Below the pieces are notes generated by a model. That model made no database searches. It saw only the letters and a list, made by a program, of their open reading frames with translations, and was not told where the DNA came from. The translations under genes and the position numbers were made by a program. Below, piece by piece: positions 10,601 to 17,653 of a stretch of 35,334 nucleotides of DNA. Each line of letters begins with the position of its first letter. Within the stretch, counting starts at the first letter, position 1. This DNA comes from Spirochaetaceae bacterium (GTDB lineage: Bacteria; Spirochaetota; Spirochaetia; B11-G9): NCBI GenBank assembly GCA_030638735.1, contig DAOWEB010000415.1, positions 1-35,334 of the forward strand. The letters are read 5' to 3'.

Positions 10601-10705
10601 GCTTTCCTCAATATTAAGAAGATTTGCTTCTATATTTGCAAGATGTTCCCTGGATTCTTCAAGGTAGGTGAGCAGGGTTTCATCATTCATATCAATAGCA
10701 GACAT
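7610..10705 (-). CDS. cheA: Hybrid CheA histidine kinase (Hpt - dimerisation - HATPase - CheW - second CheW-like - REC)
   Basis: ORF 1031 aa; Hpt FRAAHSIKGGAGFF; kinase HMIRNSVDHGIE, DDGNGID, GRGVGMDVV; two CheW-like segments; C-terminal REC PLVLVAEDSTFFRKQ...LLVTDIEMPNLDGYG. Confidence 0.95.
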   Translation of the reverse strand: MSAIDMNDETLLTYLEESREHLANIEANLLNIEESGADIDEELVNTVFRAAHSIKGGAGFFDLSKIRDLGHKVENVLDMIRSREMIPTPEIINILLISFDKLKEMVNNPEFSNDEDIEEFVRSLANLTAETLPEEKKSSVANLTDIKLPDGRVIMQVNEFDYNQTVANNNYIYLVQYDLIKDLPDQEDSPLEFYRSLVGTGTIENTVTDFAAVGTLDDDISKSIPVYILFSTIVNPEKIKHLFDVDDSKITIIHDPSESEEVNKVSEPVSSVSETPVSVPSKSGPVKKSAPKNTAVPEASSTLRVKVKLLEQLMTLAGELVLGRNELEESISQGDLKAITSGGQRISQVTSELQEAIMQTRMQDIGSILSKFPRVVRDLSRQLDKQMNLNIVGKEVEMDKTLLEGLNDPLTHMIRNSVDHGIELPEERRLAGKNSVGEISLRAYHEAGQVVIEIEDDGNGIDGSKIAAKAVSKGLISQNEVDSMSEKAKVELILLPGLSTAEQVTDVSGRGVGMDVVRSNLDKLGGTMEIDSVMGKGSVFRIKLPLTLAIIPSLLVSVNNESFAIPQLNVEELIRIQPKDVKDSIERLGTSEVLNLRGKLIPLVFLSDVLGIKSTYIDPETGKEMVDKRKQAIDRRAEKNGENDTIYDEVRVGNDRRYHAGSVLNIVIVSSGNISYGILVDALHESMEIVVKPLGRHIKSCSEYAGATIMGDGSVALILDISGIASILKMSSVTSTIQSQASDEIEVSKSGEDRHSFLLFRNSPEEYCAMPLELVGRVEHIESSSIQIVGGKRIMQYMGKGLPIIRLEDSAECKSIPEDNLAVIVFNGFGREIGLLAMRPVDFIEDEMLVDHTSLRQPGIMGSVIIDGKTTMILDVYEIVEKIYPDWIRDTTLTVPGAVKANLSEGEKPLVLVAEDSTFFRKQVVNYIEGAGYKVIAGEDGEAAWKLMVESTEKVDLLVTDIEMPNLDGYGLVARVRADSNYADIPVIAVTSLAGDENMAKGKAVGINDYQVKLDKEMLLESIQKFLPARL

Positions 10706-10706
10706 T

Positions 10707-11429
10707 TTACTCTCCTTTTAATGAAAAATGCTGATCCAGTCTCATACTTTTAAATAAATCCATAATTTCTCCAATAACATTTAGAACTTCAATTTTTCCG
10801 CCTATCTTAAGCAGGGAATTATGTGCAGAAATAAGAAATCCTATCCCCATAGAATCTACAACAGAAATTCCATTCAGATCGATTGTAAGCTCAATCAAAC
10901 CTTCCTGAATATTATTATTCACCAATACTCTTAGGTCATCTACAACTGATGCAACAAGATTAGATTCAAGTTTAAGCATTCCCCGACTACCATCTCTAAT
11001 AATAATATTTTCACCCATTGTTAACTCTCCATTATTTAGATATTTTCGAATCGTAAGTTTATTCCCCTTTTTATTAAAGAAAAACGAACTGGAATATTTA
11101 CGTATTATCGAGAGACCCCTGCCGGAGGTATCCTCATAACCACTCTCCTGTCTGGGGATTCCCCAGCTAAAACCAGTACCTGGATCCTCAATTTCTATTA
11201 TATACTCTTTATCATATATTAATAAACTACAATCAATTGTTAAATTATTATCATTATTACAACCATGTTTTACAGCATTAATCAGTCCTTCTCTAAGCAT
11301 AAGCTGTAATCCAAAAATTTCTTCATCCAGTTGATTTTCTTTAACTGCTTCCTCTGCTTTTATACAAAAGAGATCAACATCTTTATAGTTTGCAGAAATT
11401 TTATCAGAAATAGTTGATCTTAAGTTCAT
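10707..11429 (-). CDS. Fused RsbW-like serine kinase (HATPase) + STAS anti-sigma-antagonist-like protein
   Basis: ORF 240 aa; N-half LREGLINAVKHGC, IEIEDPGTGFSW, SGRGLSIIRKY (GHKL ATPase); C-half ELTIDLNGISVVDSMGIGFLISAHNSLLKIGGKIEVLNV (STAS). Confidence 0.87.
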   Translation of the reverse strand: MNLRSTISDKISANYKDVDLFCIKAEEAVKENQLDEEIFGLQLMLREGLINAVKHGCNNDNNLTIDCSLLIYDKEYIIEIEDPGTGFSWGIPRQESGYEDTSGRGLSIIRKYSSSFFFNKKGNKLTIRKYLNNGELTMGENIIIRDGSRGMLKLESNLVASVVDDLRVLVNNNIQEGLIELTIDLNGISVVDSMGIGFLISAHNSLLKIGGKIEVLNVIGEIMDLFKSMRLDQHFSLKGE

Positions 11430-12547
11430 ACTTCAAACCCTAAAAGAAGAATATCATCAGATAAAGCAGGATTTTTACCAAACAAACCAGTTATTATTTG
11501 ATCAATACTTGTATCAATAGAAACTTTACTGCATTCAGCTATTTGTTTTACCAGGTTTTTCAATCCCTGTTCGCGGTTTATATCATTTTTTCCATCACTT
11601 TCAATTATTCCATCCGTATAAATATAAAAACGATCACCTGCAGAAACATCCATCTCTAAAAGATCCATTGATACATTCTCAAACACCCCAAGAATATCAC
11701 CAACAGGTGAAAGTATTTCAGGCAATCCATTTACAGGAAGATAAATAACAGAAGGATGACCGGCACTTGCAATTTTTACAGTTTTTTTCTTACGATTTAG
11801 CAGAATATAAACTGCTGTCAGGTAAATTTCCAAAGGAAGAACCTTTTCCAGAACCCTGTTAACAGTAGAAAGAGTTTCCTTGGGAGAATGAACTACTCCG
11901 GCATTTTGAGAAATAAGAGCCTTAAAAGAAGAAGTAGCAAGGGAGGAACCAAGATTATGCCCACTCACATCTGCACAAAAATATCCATAGATTTCTTTAC
12001 TTAATGGAAGAACATCGTAAAAATCCCCACCTGCCGCCATTACTGATTTATAATATACTGAGAATTTAGCCTCAGGAAGATCTTCCGGATTAAGAAGTAT
12101 AGCCTGCTGAGCAAGAGTTAATTGACTAAGGCGATTGGCCTGAGTCTCAATAACAGCCTTCATTGCCTTACTAAGGCGCAAATGCAGTTTAACTCTGGCA
12201 ATTATCTCATCTTTATCATAGGGCTTGGTTACATAGTCAACTGCACCTACTGAAAAACCATGCACTTTATTAGCAGTTTCATCCAGAGCAGAAACAAAAA
12301 TAACAGGAATATCAACAGTTTCCTGATTATCTTTCAATTTCTTACAGGTTTCAAATCCATCTTCCAGGGGCATCATAATATCTAAAAGAATCAGATCCGG
12401 TTTTTGAGCTTTAGAGATTTGCCTGCATTCCAGACCATCAGAGGCTTGCAGTACATTAAACCCCTCTTTACTTAAAATATTATTAAGAATAAGGAGGTTT
12501 GTTCCAACATCATCTACAATTAATACTACAGGAGCTTTCCTGGACAT
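11426..12547 (-). CDS. Response regulator with C-terminal SpoIIE/PP2C phosphatase (RsbU-like)
   Basis: ORF 373 aa; REC DLILLDIMMPLEDGFETC; PP2C AAGGDFYDV, FCADVSGHNLGSSLA, SAGHPSVIYL, YIYTDGIIES, DDILLLGFEV. Confidence 0.92.
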   Translation of the reverse strand: MSRKAPVVLIVDDVGTNLLILNNILSKEGFNVLQASDGLECRQISKAQKPDLILLDIMMPLEDGFETCKKLKDNQETVDIPVIFVSALDETANKVHGFSVGAVDYVTKPYDKDEIIARVKLHLRLSKAMKAVIETQANRLSQLTLAQQAILLNPEDLPEAKFSVYYKSVMAAGGDFYDVLPLSKEIYGYFCADVSGHNLGSSLATSSFKALISQNAGVVHSPKETLSTVNRVLEKVLPLEIYLTAVYILLNRKKKTVKIASAGHPSVIYLPVNGLPEILSPVGDILGVFENVSMDLLEMDVSAGDRFYIYTDGIIESDGKNDINREQGLKNLVKQIAECSKVSIDTSIDQIITGLFGKNPALSDDILLLGFEV

Positions 12548-12553
12548 GCCCCC

Positions 12554-12916
12554 TTAGCCTGCTAGCATATTTATTACTTTAAGAAAAGATGCAGGTTCAA
12601 AGGGTTTTACAACCCAGCCATTAATCCCGAGAGCCTTACCTTTTTCTTTTTTTTCTGCAGAACTTTCTGTAGTAAGGAAAATTACAGGTTTAGTTTTATA
12701 CTCTGCCTTTTGTTTCAGGTTTTCTATAAACTCGAAACCACCCATTACCGGCATATTGACATCCACAAGGAAAAGATCAATATCCGTACTTAGATTATCC
12801 AGGGCTACCTGACCATTCTCGGCTCCTACTACTTCAAATCCCGCAGGCACAAGAGTTTTTTCAACAAGCATTCTTATAGTGTTGCTGTCATCTACACACA
12901 TTACTTTCTTAGCCAT
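12554..12916 (-). CDS. CheY-like single-domain response regulator
   Basis: ORF 120 aa; CVDDSNTIRMLVEKTL, DLFLVDVNMPVMGGFEF, TTESS, GWVVKPFEP. Confidence 0.92.
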   Translation of the reverse strand: MAKKVMCVDDSNTIRMLVEKTLVPAGFEVVGAENGQVALDNLSTDIDLFLVDVNMPVMGGFEFIENLKQKAEYKTKPVIFLTTESSAEKKEKGKALGINGWVVKPFEPASFLKVINMLAG

Positions 12917-13080
12917 GAATTATACTCCACTCAAATCGATATATTTAATTATCTGCATTACAACTATTATTAGCAAGTAATTTTCCTTATTATTTAATTT
13001 TTTTAATACTTTTATTGATAAATACATACTTCTCTTGTCCTAAAACAAAAAAGAGTAATATTTAGATACATGAATATCAG

Positions 13081-13482
13081 TTAAGTAGTTAAATAATTAT
13101 ATTTATTTACCATTTTTATAATTATTTCACGTTCATAAGGTTTTGAAATATAATCATCACAACCTGCAGAAATACAGGTTTCTTTGTTACCTTCCATAGA
13201 AAATGCTGTTACAGCAATTACAGGAATATGTTTTCTGTTTTCTTTAATTTCAATATCCCTGATAATACGGACAGCATCAAGGCCATTTAAATAAGGCATA
13301 TGCATATCCAAAAGAATAATATCTAGCTTAGTTTTTTTTCTGTAACAGGAGACTCCCTCTTCTCCATTATCAACAATAACTGTACTGTATCCTAAATCGG
13401 AAAGGATAGTATTGAGCAGCTTTTGATTTACTATATCATCATCCACAATTAGAGCGACTTTTTTTTCCATAACAGCGTCCAT
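13081..13482 (-). CDS. Single-domain response regulator
   Basis: ORF 133 aa; LIVDDDIVNQKLL, DIILLDMHMPYLNGLDAV, IAVTAF, DDYISKPYE. Confidence 0.9.
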   Translation of the reverse strand: MDAVMEKKVALIVDDDIVNQKLLNTILSDLGYSTVIVDNGEEGVSCYRKKTKLDIILLDMHMPYLNGLDAVRIIRDIEIKENRKHIPVIAVTAFSMEGNKETCISAGCDDYISKPYEREIIIKMVNKYNYLTT

Positions 13483-13675
13483 TTTTACATTTATTTTTTA
13501 ATAAGATCTGCAACCACTTTAAAGTATCAAGTATTAACACACCATCATAATAATACTTTAGGTTTTTGAATGCAAGCAGTGAAATAATAAGCTTTTTGCG
13601 CTGTACTACATTTTGTATCTAAAAAGCAGCTCTTCTCTAATATAGGGGTTGCTACCTTGTGCAAAATAGCCAAAA

Positions 13676-13801
13676 ACAAGCTGTCACCATAGACATCGCA
13701 AAAGTCTCATAATGATCATCGGATTTCCCCTCAACAAGTTACATGGATCAGATCTATTAGAGGCAGCTGTAGAAGTTGCCCGGACTCATCATGAAAAATG
13801 A
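13676..13801 (+). pseudogene. Relic of an HD-GYP domain gene
   Basis: Plus-strand 13739-13801 reads LHGSDLLEAAVEVARTHHEK* (HD-GYP GS..L..A..VA.THHEKW); just upstream in another frame TIDIAKV (92-706 region) resembles HDIGKV. No intact ORF. Confidence 0.65.
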
Positions 13802-13821
13802 TTTATTATTCCAATAATTAT

Positions 13822-13924
13822 TTATAACTTTTTCAGAGTAATAATACTTGATATTTTTTCAATTAACTGATCATTTGTAAAAGGTTTAACTATATAATTA
13901 GTAACACCTAGCTTAGCTATTTCC
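13822..13924 (-). pseudogene. C-terminal fragment of a response regulator
   Basis: Minus-strand reads VEIAKLGVTNYIVKPFTNDQLIEKISSIITLKKL* (REC alpha4-beta5-alpha5 with KPF motif); no N-terminal half is present. Confidence 0.75.
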
Positions 13925-14314
13925 ACCAGATGGTATATTATGATTAAGGTTTTGCCTTCTAACTACTTTGGGAGGACTTATATCACATTGTATGCCGGAA
14001 GCAGATAATTGTGTTCTAAGATTGCCTCCAATCATATTTGCAATTTCCTTTATAACATCATGAACTTCATTCTCTGATTTAATATCAATTGTATCAAGTC
14101 CCAGCATTATTGATGCTATTTTTTTTGAATAACCTTCTCGTATCTGAATTCTAAAATCACCAAGTATAGATCCACCAAAAAACAGGGAACCTTCCAGCCA
14201 GTGTTCATCGGTATCTATAATATCAGGATTCTCTTCAATTTCCTCCAGGTTGAGGTTAAGCATTGTAGAAAAAACTTTTTTTGTATTATCCCTAAGCATA
14301 TCTTGTAAAGCCAT
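13913..14314 (-). CDS. CheX-like CheY-P phosphatase, apparently C-terminally truncated
   Basis: ORF 133 aa; catalytic-helix motif VIKEIANMIGGNL (E..N) and CDISPPKVV typical of CheX. It stops at ...NIPSGGNS inside the response-regulator fragment and lacks the final strands. Confidence 0.7.
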   Translation of the reverse strand: MALQDMLRDNTKKVFSTMLNLNLEEIEENPDIIDTDEHWLEGSLFFGGSILGDFRIQIREGYSKKIASIMLGLDTIDIKSENEVHDVIKEIANMIGGNLRTQLSASGIQCDISPPKVVRRQNLNHNIPSGGNS

Positions 14315-14382
14315 ATCATTTTAGTAGCATTATATAATGCTAAAATCAAGAGTAAGCTGATTATTTAAAATAACACATTCAA

Positions 14383-14601
14383 CTACTCATCTTCCATATC
14401 CGGTAAAAAATCAACCAGATGTAATACATTGGAAGGAGGATCACATGGAATCATACTTGCAGCATAGGGCAGAATATCTCCACTGAATTTAGTAGAACCA
14501 TCAGTAAAAATAAGTTCCCCGTTTTTATGAAAAGCTGTAAATTTTTTTCCTATTGCCAAAGTAATTTCATACCATTTTTCCTGCTCAAGTTCTATATCCA
14601 C
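14383..14601 (-). CDS. Hypothetical small acidic protein
   Basis: ORF 72 aa (MDIELEQEKWYEITLAIGKKFTAFHKNGELIF...); plausible composition but no recognised family. Confidence 0.4.
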   Translation of the reverse strand: MDIELEQEKWYEITLAIGKKFTAFHKNGELIFTDGSTKFSGDILPYAASMIPCDPPSNVLHLVDFLPDMEDE

Positions 14602-14862
14602 AATATATCCTATCTTATCTCTATTATACGGACTGAAACGCCCCTGTATTTATCCATCATTGTACCATTTTTTTTCACGGACATATACCTCTGTATTCTA
14701 AAACAAAAGAATCAATATAAAACAAAACTGATCAACTTTACCAAATATGAAAGTAATAATAATAAACATATTCATAATTTCCTATAGTAATACAAAATTT
14801 AATAATATTTATCAATTTTTATATGGAATAGACTTAACAGCTTAAGTATACTTAGAAACAAT

Positions 14863-15135
14863 ATGACTAAAGATAAAGCAGTAATACAAAATAATGCAGG
14901 AATACACGTTCGCCCCTCTGGAGTAATTATAAGCGAACTGGGGAATTATTCAGGAGATATAGTTCTATCCATAAAAGATAATACTGTAGAATTAAACAGT
15001 GTAATGTCACTTCTTACATTGGGATTAATGAAAGATGATGAGGTGGAAATTTCTGTTAGCGGTCCTGATGAGGAAAATATTTGTACAAAAACCAAAGAAC
15101 TTTTAGAACGAATATATGATTTTCCACCAAGGTAG
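14863..15135 (+). CDS. HPr-family phosphocarrier protein
   Basis: ORF 90 aa; NAGIHVRPSGVI (His-15 site), NSVMSLLTLGL (Ser-46 region), DDEVEISVSGPDE. Confidence 0.92.
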   Translation: MTKDKAVIQNNAGIHVRPSGVIISELGNYSGDIVLSIKDNTVELNSVMSLLTLGLMKDDEVEISVSGPDEENICTKTKELLERIYDFPPR

Positions 15136-15142
15136 TAATTTT

Positions 15143-15215
15143 AATGAAAAACGAATAATGAAAAACTAAAAATATGGGAAATACACATAATGTGATTAAA
15201 CGTAGGGGTAGGTTT
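15143..15215. repeat. Direct repeat, copy 1 (pair with 15675-15746)
   Basis: aatgaaaaacgaataatgaaaaactaaaaatatgg...acacataatgtgattaaacgtaggggtagg occurs at both loci. Confidence 0.9.
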
Positions 15216-15228
15216 TATACCTGTGGTT

Positions 15229-15262
15229 GCATAGGCGAGCAGCAACGAAGTTGCGACCAGCC
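15229..15262. repeat. Small hairpin repeat, copy B
   Basis: gcaTAGGCgagcaGCAACgaaGTTGCgaccaGCC; compare copy A at 5898-5932. Confidence 0.8.
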
Positions 15263-15317
15263 TACCCTTACAAACAGTGGTATTAGACCCATTTTTTAAT
15301 CACTGAAAACAGGAGTA

Positions 15318-15668
15318 ATGCTAATGATCATAAAAAGAACGGATATGAAACAGGAAACCAGAAAAGAGATGAGAGGTGGATCAGGCGAAGTGAATATTAT
15401 TCATATGGCTGCACCTGAATCAATGACAAACGCTCGTTTAATGGCAGAACTGATATTGAAACCAGGTTCCGGTATAGGCATCCACCGGCATGATAAAGAA
15501 ACAGAATATTATATAATTACAGAAGGTTCCGGTATTGTAGTCGAGGATGACGGTCAAAAGATTGTCCAAAAAGGTGATATTGTTATTACCGGAAATGGCC
15601 AAAGTCACAGTATAAAAAATACAGGAAATACAGTTTTAAAATTTATTGCAGTAATAATTACAGAATAG
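15318..15668 (+). CDS. Small cupin-domain protein
   Basis: ORF 116 aa; LKPGSGIGIHRHDKETEYYIITEGSGIV, KGDIVITGNGQSHSIKNTG; SD caggag upstream. Confidence 0.88.
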   Translation: MLMIIKRTDMKQETRKEMRGGSGEVNIIHMAAPESMTNARLMAELILKPGSGIGIHRHDKETEYYIITEGSGIVVEDDGQKIVQKGDIVITGNGQSHSIKNTGNTVLKFIAVIITE

Positions 15669-15674
15669 AAGATA

Positions 15675-15746
15675 AATGAAAAACGAATAATGAAAAACTA
15701 AAAATATGGATAAAACACATAATGTGATTAAACGTAGGGGTAGGCC
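15675..15746. repeat. Direct repeat, copy 2 (pair with 15143-15215), followed by a simple GTAGGGGTAGGCCTTGCGTCTACCC hairpin
   Basis: Near-identical to copy 1 up to cgtaggggtagg, then ccttgcgtctaccctt closes directly. Confidence 0.9.
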
Positions 15747-15823
15747 TTGCGTCTACCCTTTCATACAGTGATACCAGATCCTGTATCTACAACTGCAGGC
15801 AGGACATATCAATAGGAGACAAA

Positions 15824-16264
15824 ATGTCAAACAAAATAGTAATAGGTGCAGATCATGGTGCATATGAATTAAAAGCTGAAATTATAAAACATCTTGAAAA
15901 CAGAGGATTTTCCATAAAAAATATGGGTGTAGATTCTGCTGATTCAGTGGATTACCCCGATATGGCCGAAATAACCTGTAAAGAGTATTTTAAGGGCAAT
16001 TATGATTTCGGGATTGTTTGCTGCGGAACAGGTATTGGTATAAGTATATCTGCAAATAAAGTAGATGGTATTCGTTGTGCTCTACCTCAAAATAAATTTG
16101 GTGCAGAAATGTCAAAGGTTCATAACAATGCAAATTTTATAGCTTTTGGCGGAAGAATTGAATACCATGATTCTGTAAATGATATGATCGATGCTTATAT
16201 TGATGCAAAATTTGAAGGCGGCCGGCACCAAAGACGGGTAGATAAGATAATGGGATTGGAATAA
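15824..16264 (+). CDS. rpiB: RpiB/LacAB-family sugar-phosphate isomerase (ribose 5-phosphate isomerase B)
   Basis: ORF 146 aa; IGADHGAYELK, DYPDMAE, GIVCCGTGIGISISANKVDGIRCAL, NNANFIAFGGR; SD taggag. Confidence 0.93.
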   Translation: MSNKIVIGADHGAYELKAEIIKHLENRGFSIKNMGVDSADSVDYPDMAEITCKEYFKGNYDFGIVCCGTGIGISISANKVDGIRCALPQNKFGAEMSKVHNNANFIAFGGRIEYHDSVNDMIDAYIDAKFEGGRHQRRVDKIMGLE

Positions 16265-16293
16265 TAATACATTACAATTTCTATCAATAATAA

Positions 16294-16322
16294 TTGACAC
16301 TTTTTGGTATTTTTCTTATCTT
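16294..16322 (+). promoter_or_regulatory. Predicted sigma70-type promoter for the 16406-19622 operon
   Basis: TTGACA (16294-16299) - 17 nt - TATCTT (16317-16322). Confidence 0.45.
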
Positions 16323-16326
16323 CTAT

Positions 16327-16368
16327 ACGATTGATAAATCGTACAGACGCCCTATAGGGCGTCTCTAC
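16327..16368. repeat. Two adjacent palindromes in the predicted 5' leader
   Basis: ACGATT-GATA-AATCGT (16327-16342) and perfect 20-nt palindrome AGACGCCCTATAGGGCGTCT (16345-16364) within GTAC...CTAC. Confidence 0.85.
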
Positions 16369-16405
16369 ACGGAATAATCTCCCTTTGCAAGGAATAATTA
16401 TATAA

Positions 16406-17653
16406 ATGAACGAAAAACACTTCACTCTGGAACAAACCCTCTTCGAAATAACAGAAAGACATCCAGAAACAATAGCTGTATTCGGGGCTAATGGATTTCC
16501 TCAGATGCTGGAAGAAGAAAAACGAAAAAGCTTTGGTAAAAATATAACTCTTAATACAGCGCTTTCATTTCAAAACAGAGATCCTGCTGCATTCTCAAAA
16601 ATACTTATTTCCAGTATAGAACGGGAAAAACATGGAGATGATGTTACTCTTGGTGGAGAATCTAAAAAGGCAGTTGGTGAAAAAGTAAAGATTACAGGTC
16701 TCTTGCCCTGCCCTGTACGAATTCCTCTATTGGAATCCTTTGGAAAGTTTATGGAAGGATTTGAAAAAACTCATAATATAGAAATTGAATATGAGCTGAA
16801 AGCCGCTGCTATGGGGCTGGATTGGGTGGAAAAAAACCTTGCAGAAGTTAAAGATGAATCAGGAATTCCCGATCTCTTTATATCTGCAGGATTTGACCTT
16901 TTTTTTGATGAAGAAAGATTTGGAAAGTTAAAGAGAGCCGGTGTTTTTAAAGATGAAGTTCATTTTAAAACCGAAAATGACTCCTTTAAAGGATATGGTT
17001 TAAAAGATCCCAGAGGACATTACTCTATGATTGGGGTTGTCCCTGCAGTTTTCCTGGTAAATACAAATGAACTGGGAGACAGAGCAGTCCCCATGAGCTG
17101 GTCAGATGTCCTTAAACCTGAATATGAAAACAGTGTATCCCTTCCGGTGGGAGACTTTGACCTTTTTAATGCCATTCTCCTAAATATACACAGAAATTTT
17201 GGAAAAGAAGGTGTAGAAAAACTTGGAAGAAGCCTTTTGGACTCCCTCCATCCTTCGGAGATGATAAAAAGTGAAAAAAAGAGTGCCAGACGACCTGCAA
17301 TTACAATTATGCCCTACTTTTTTACAAAGACAATTAAAGAAGGAAGTATAATGAAGGCAGTATGGCCTTCTGACGGTGCAATTTTAAGTCCGATCTTCAT
17401 GTTGTCCAAGTCGGAACGAATAGATAAATTAAAAGATGTTATTGATTTTTTTGCTTCTACAGAAGTAGGAGAAATTCTATCCCACAGTGGATTATTTCCC
17501 AGCACAAACCCTGATGTAGACAACAAACTTAAAGGAGAAAGTCCCTTTATGTGGCTTGGATGGGAATATATCTATTCAATCGATGTAGGACAGACAATAA
17601 GAGAATGTGAGCAAATTTTCAATGATTCAATTAAAGAGGTAATTGGCGTATGA
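16406..17653 (+). CDS. DUF1858/ScdA_N-like N-terminal domain fused to an extracellular-solute-binding-protein fold, no signal peptide
   Basis: ORF 415 aa; N-term LFEITERHPETIAVFGANGFPQM; rest KITGLLPCPVRIPLLESFGKFMEGFEKTHNIEIEYEL...PDLFISAG...VPAVFLVNTNEL...SWSDVLKPEYENSVSLP resembles iron/AEP-type SBPs. Start MNEKHFTLEQ is hydrophilic. Confidence 0.75.
   Translation: MNEKHFTLEQTLFEITERHPETIAVFGANGFPQMLEEEKRKSFGKNITLNTALSFQNRDPAAFSKILISSIEREKHGDDVTLGGESKKAVGEKVKITGLLPCPVRIPLLESFGKFMEGFEKTHNIEIEYELKAAAMGLDWVEKNLAEVKDESGIPDLFISAGFDLFFDEERFGKLKRAGVFKDEVHFKTENDSFKGYGLKDPRGHYSMIGVVPAVFLVNTNELGDRAVPMSWSDVLKPEYENSVSLPVGDFDLFNAILLNIHRNFGKEGVEKLGRSLLDSLHPSEMIKSEKKSARRPAITIMPYFFTKTIKEGSIMKAVWPSDGAILSPIFMLSKSERIDKLKDVIDFFASTEVGEILSHSGLFPSTNPDVDNKLKGESPFMWLGWEYIYSIDVGQTIRECEQIFNDSIKEVIGV

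Noticed and set aside
13660-13680. caaaatagccaaaaac matching the reverse complement of gtttttggctatattgc near 26434
   Set aside because: Short match of about 13-16 nt in AT-rich DNA; too weak to claim a shared element.
14527-14787. Plus-strand ORF 14527..14787 (86 aa)
   Set aside because: Phe/Ile/Tyr-rich translation of AT-rich intergenic DNA; no ribosome-binding site or family signal.
16112-16425. Minus-strand ORFs 16112..16300 and 16195..16425
   Set aside because: Overlap rpiB and the palindromic repeat; AT-rich, no homology-like motifs.
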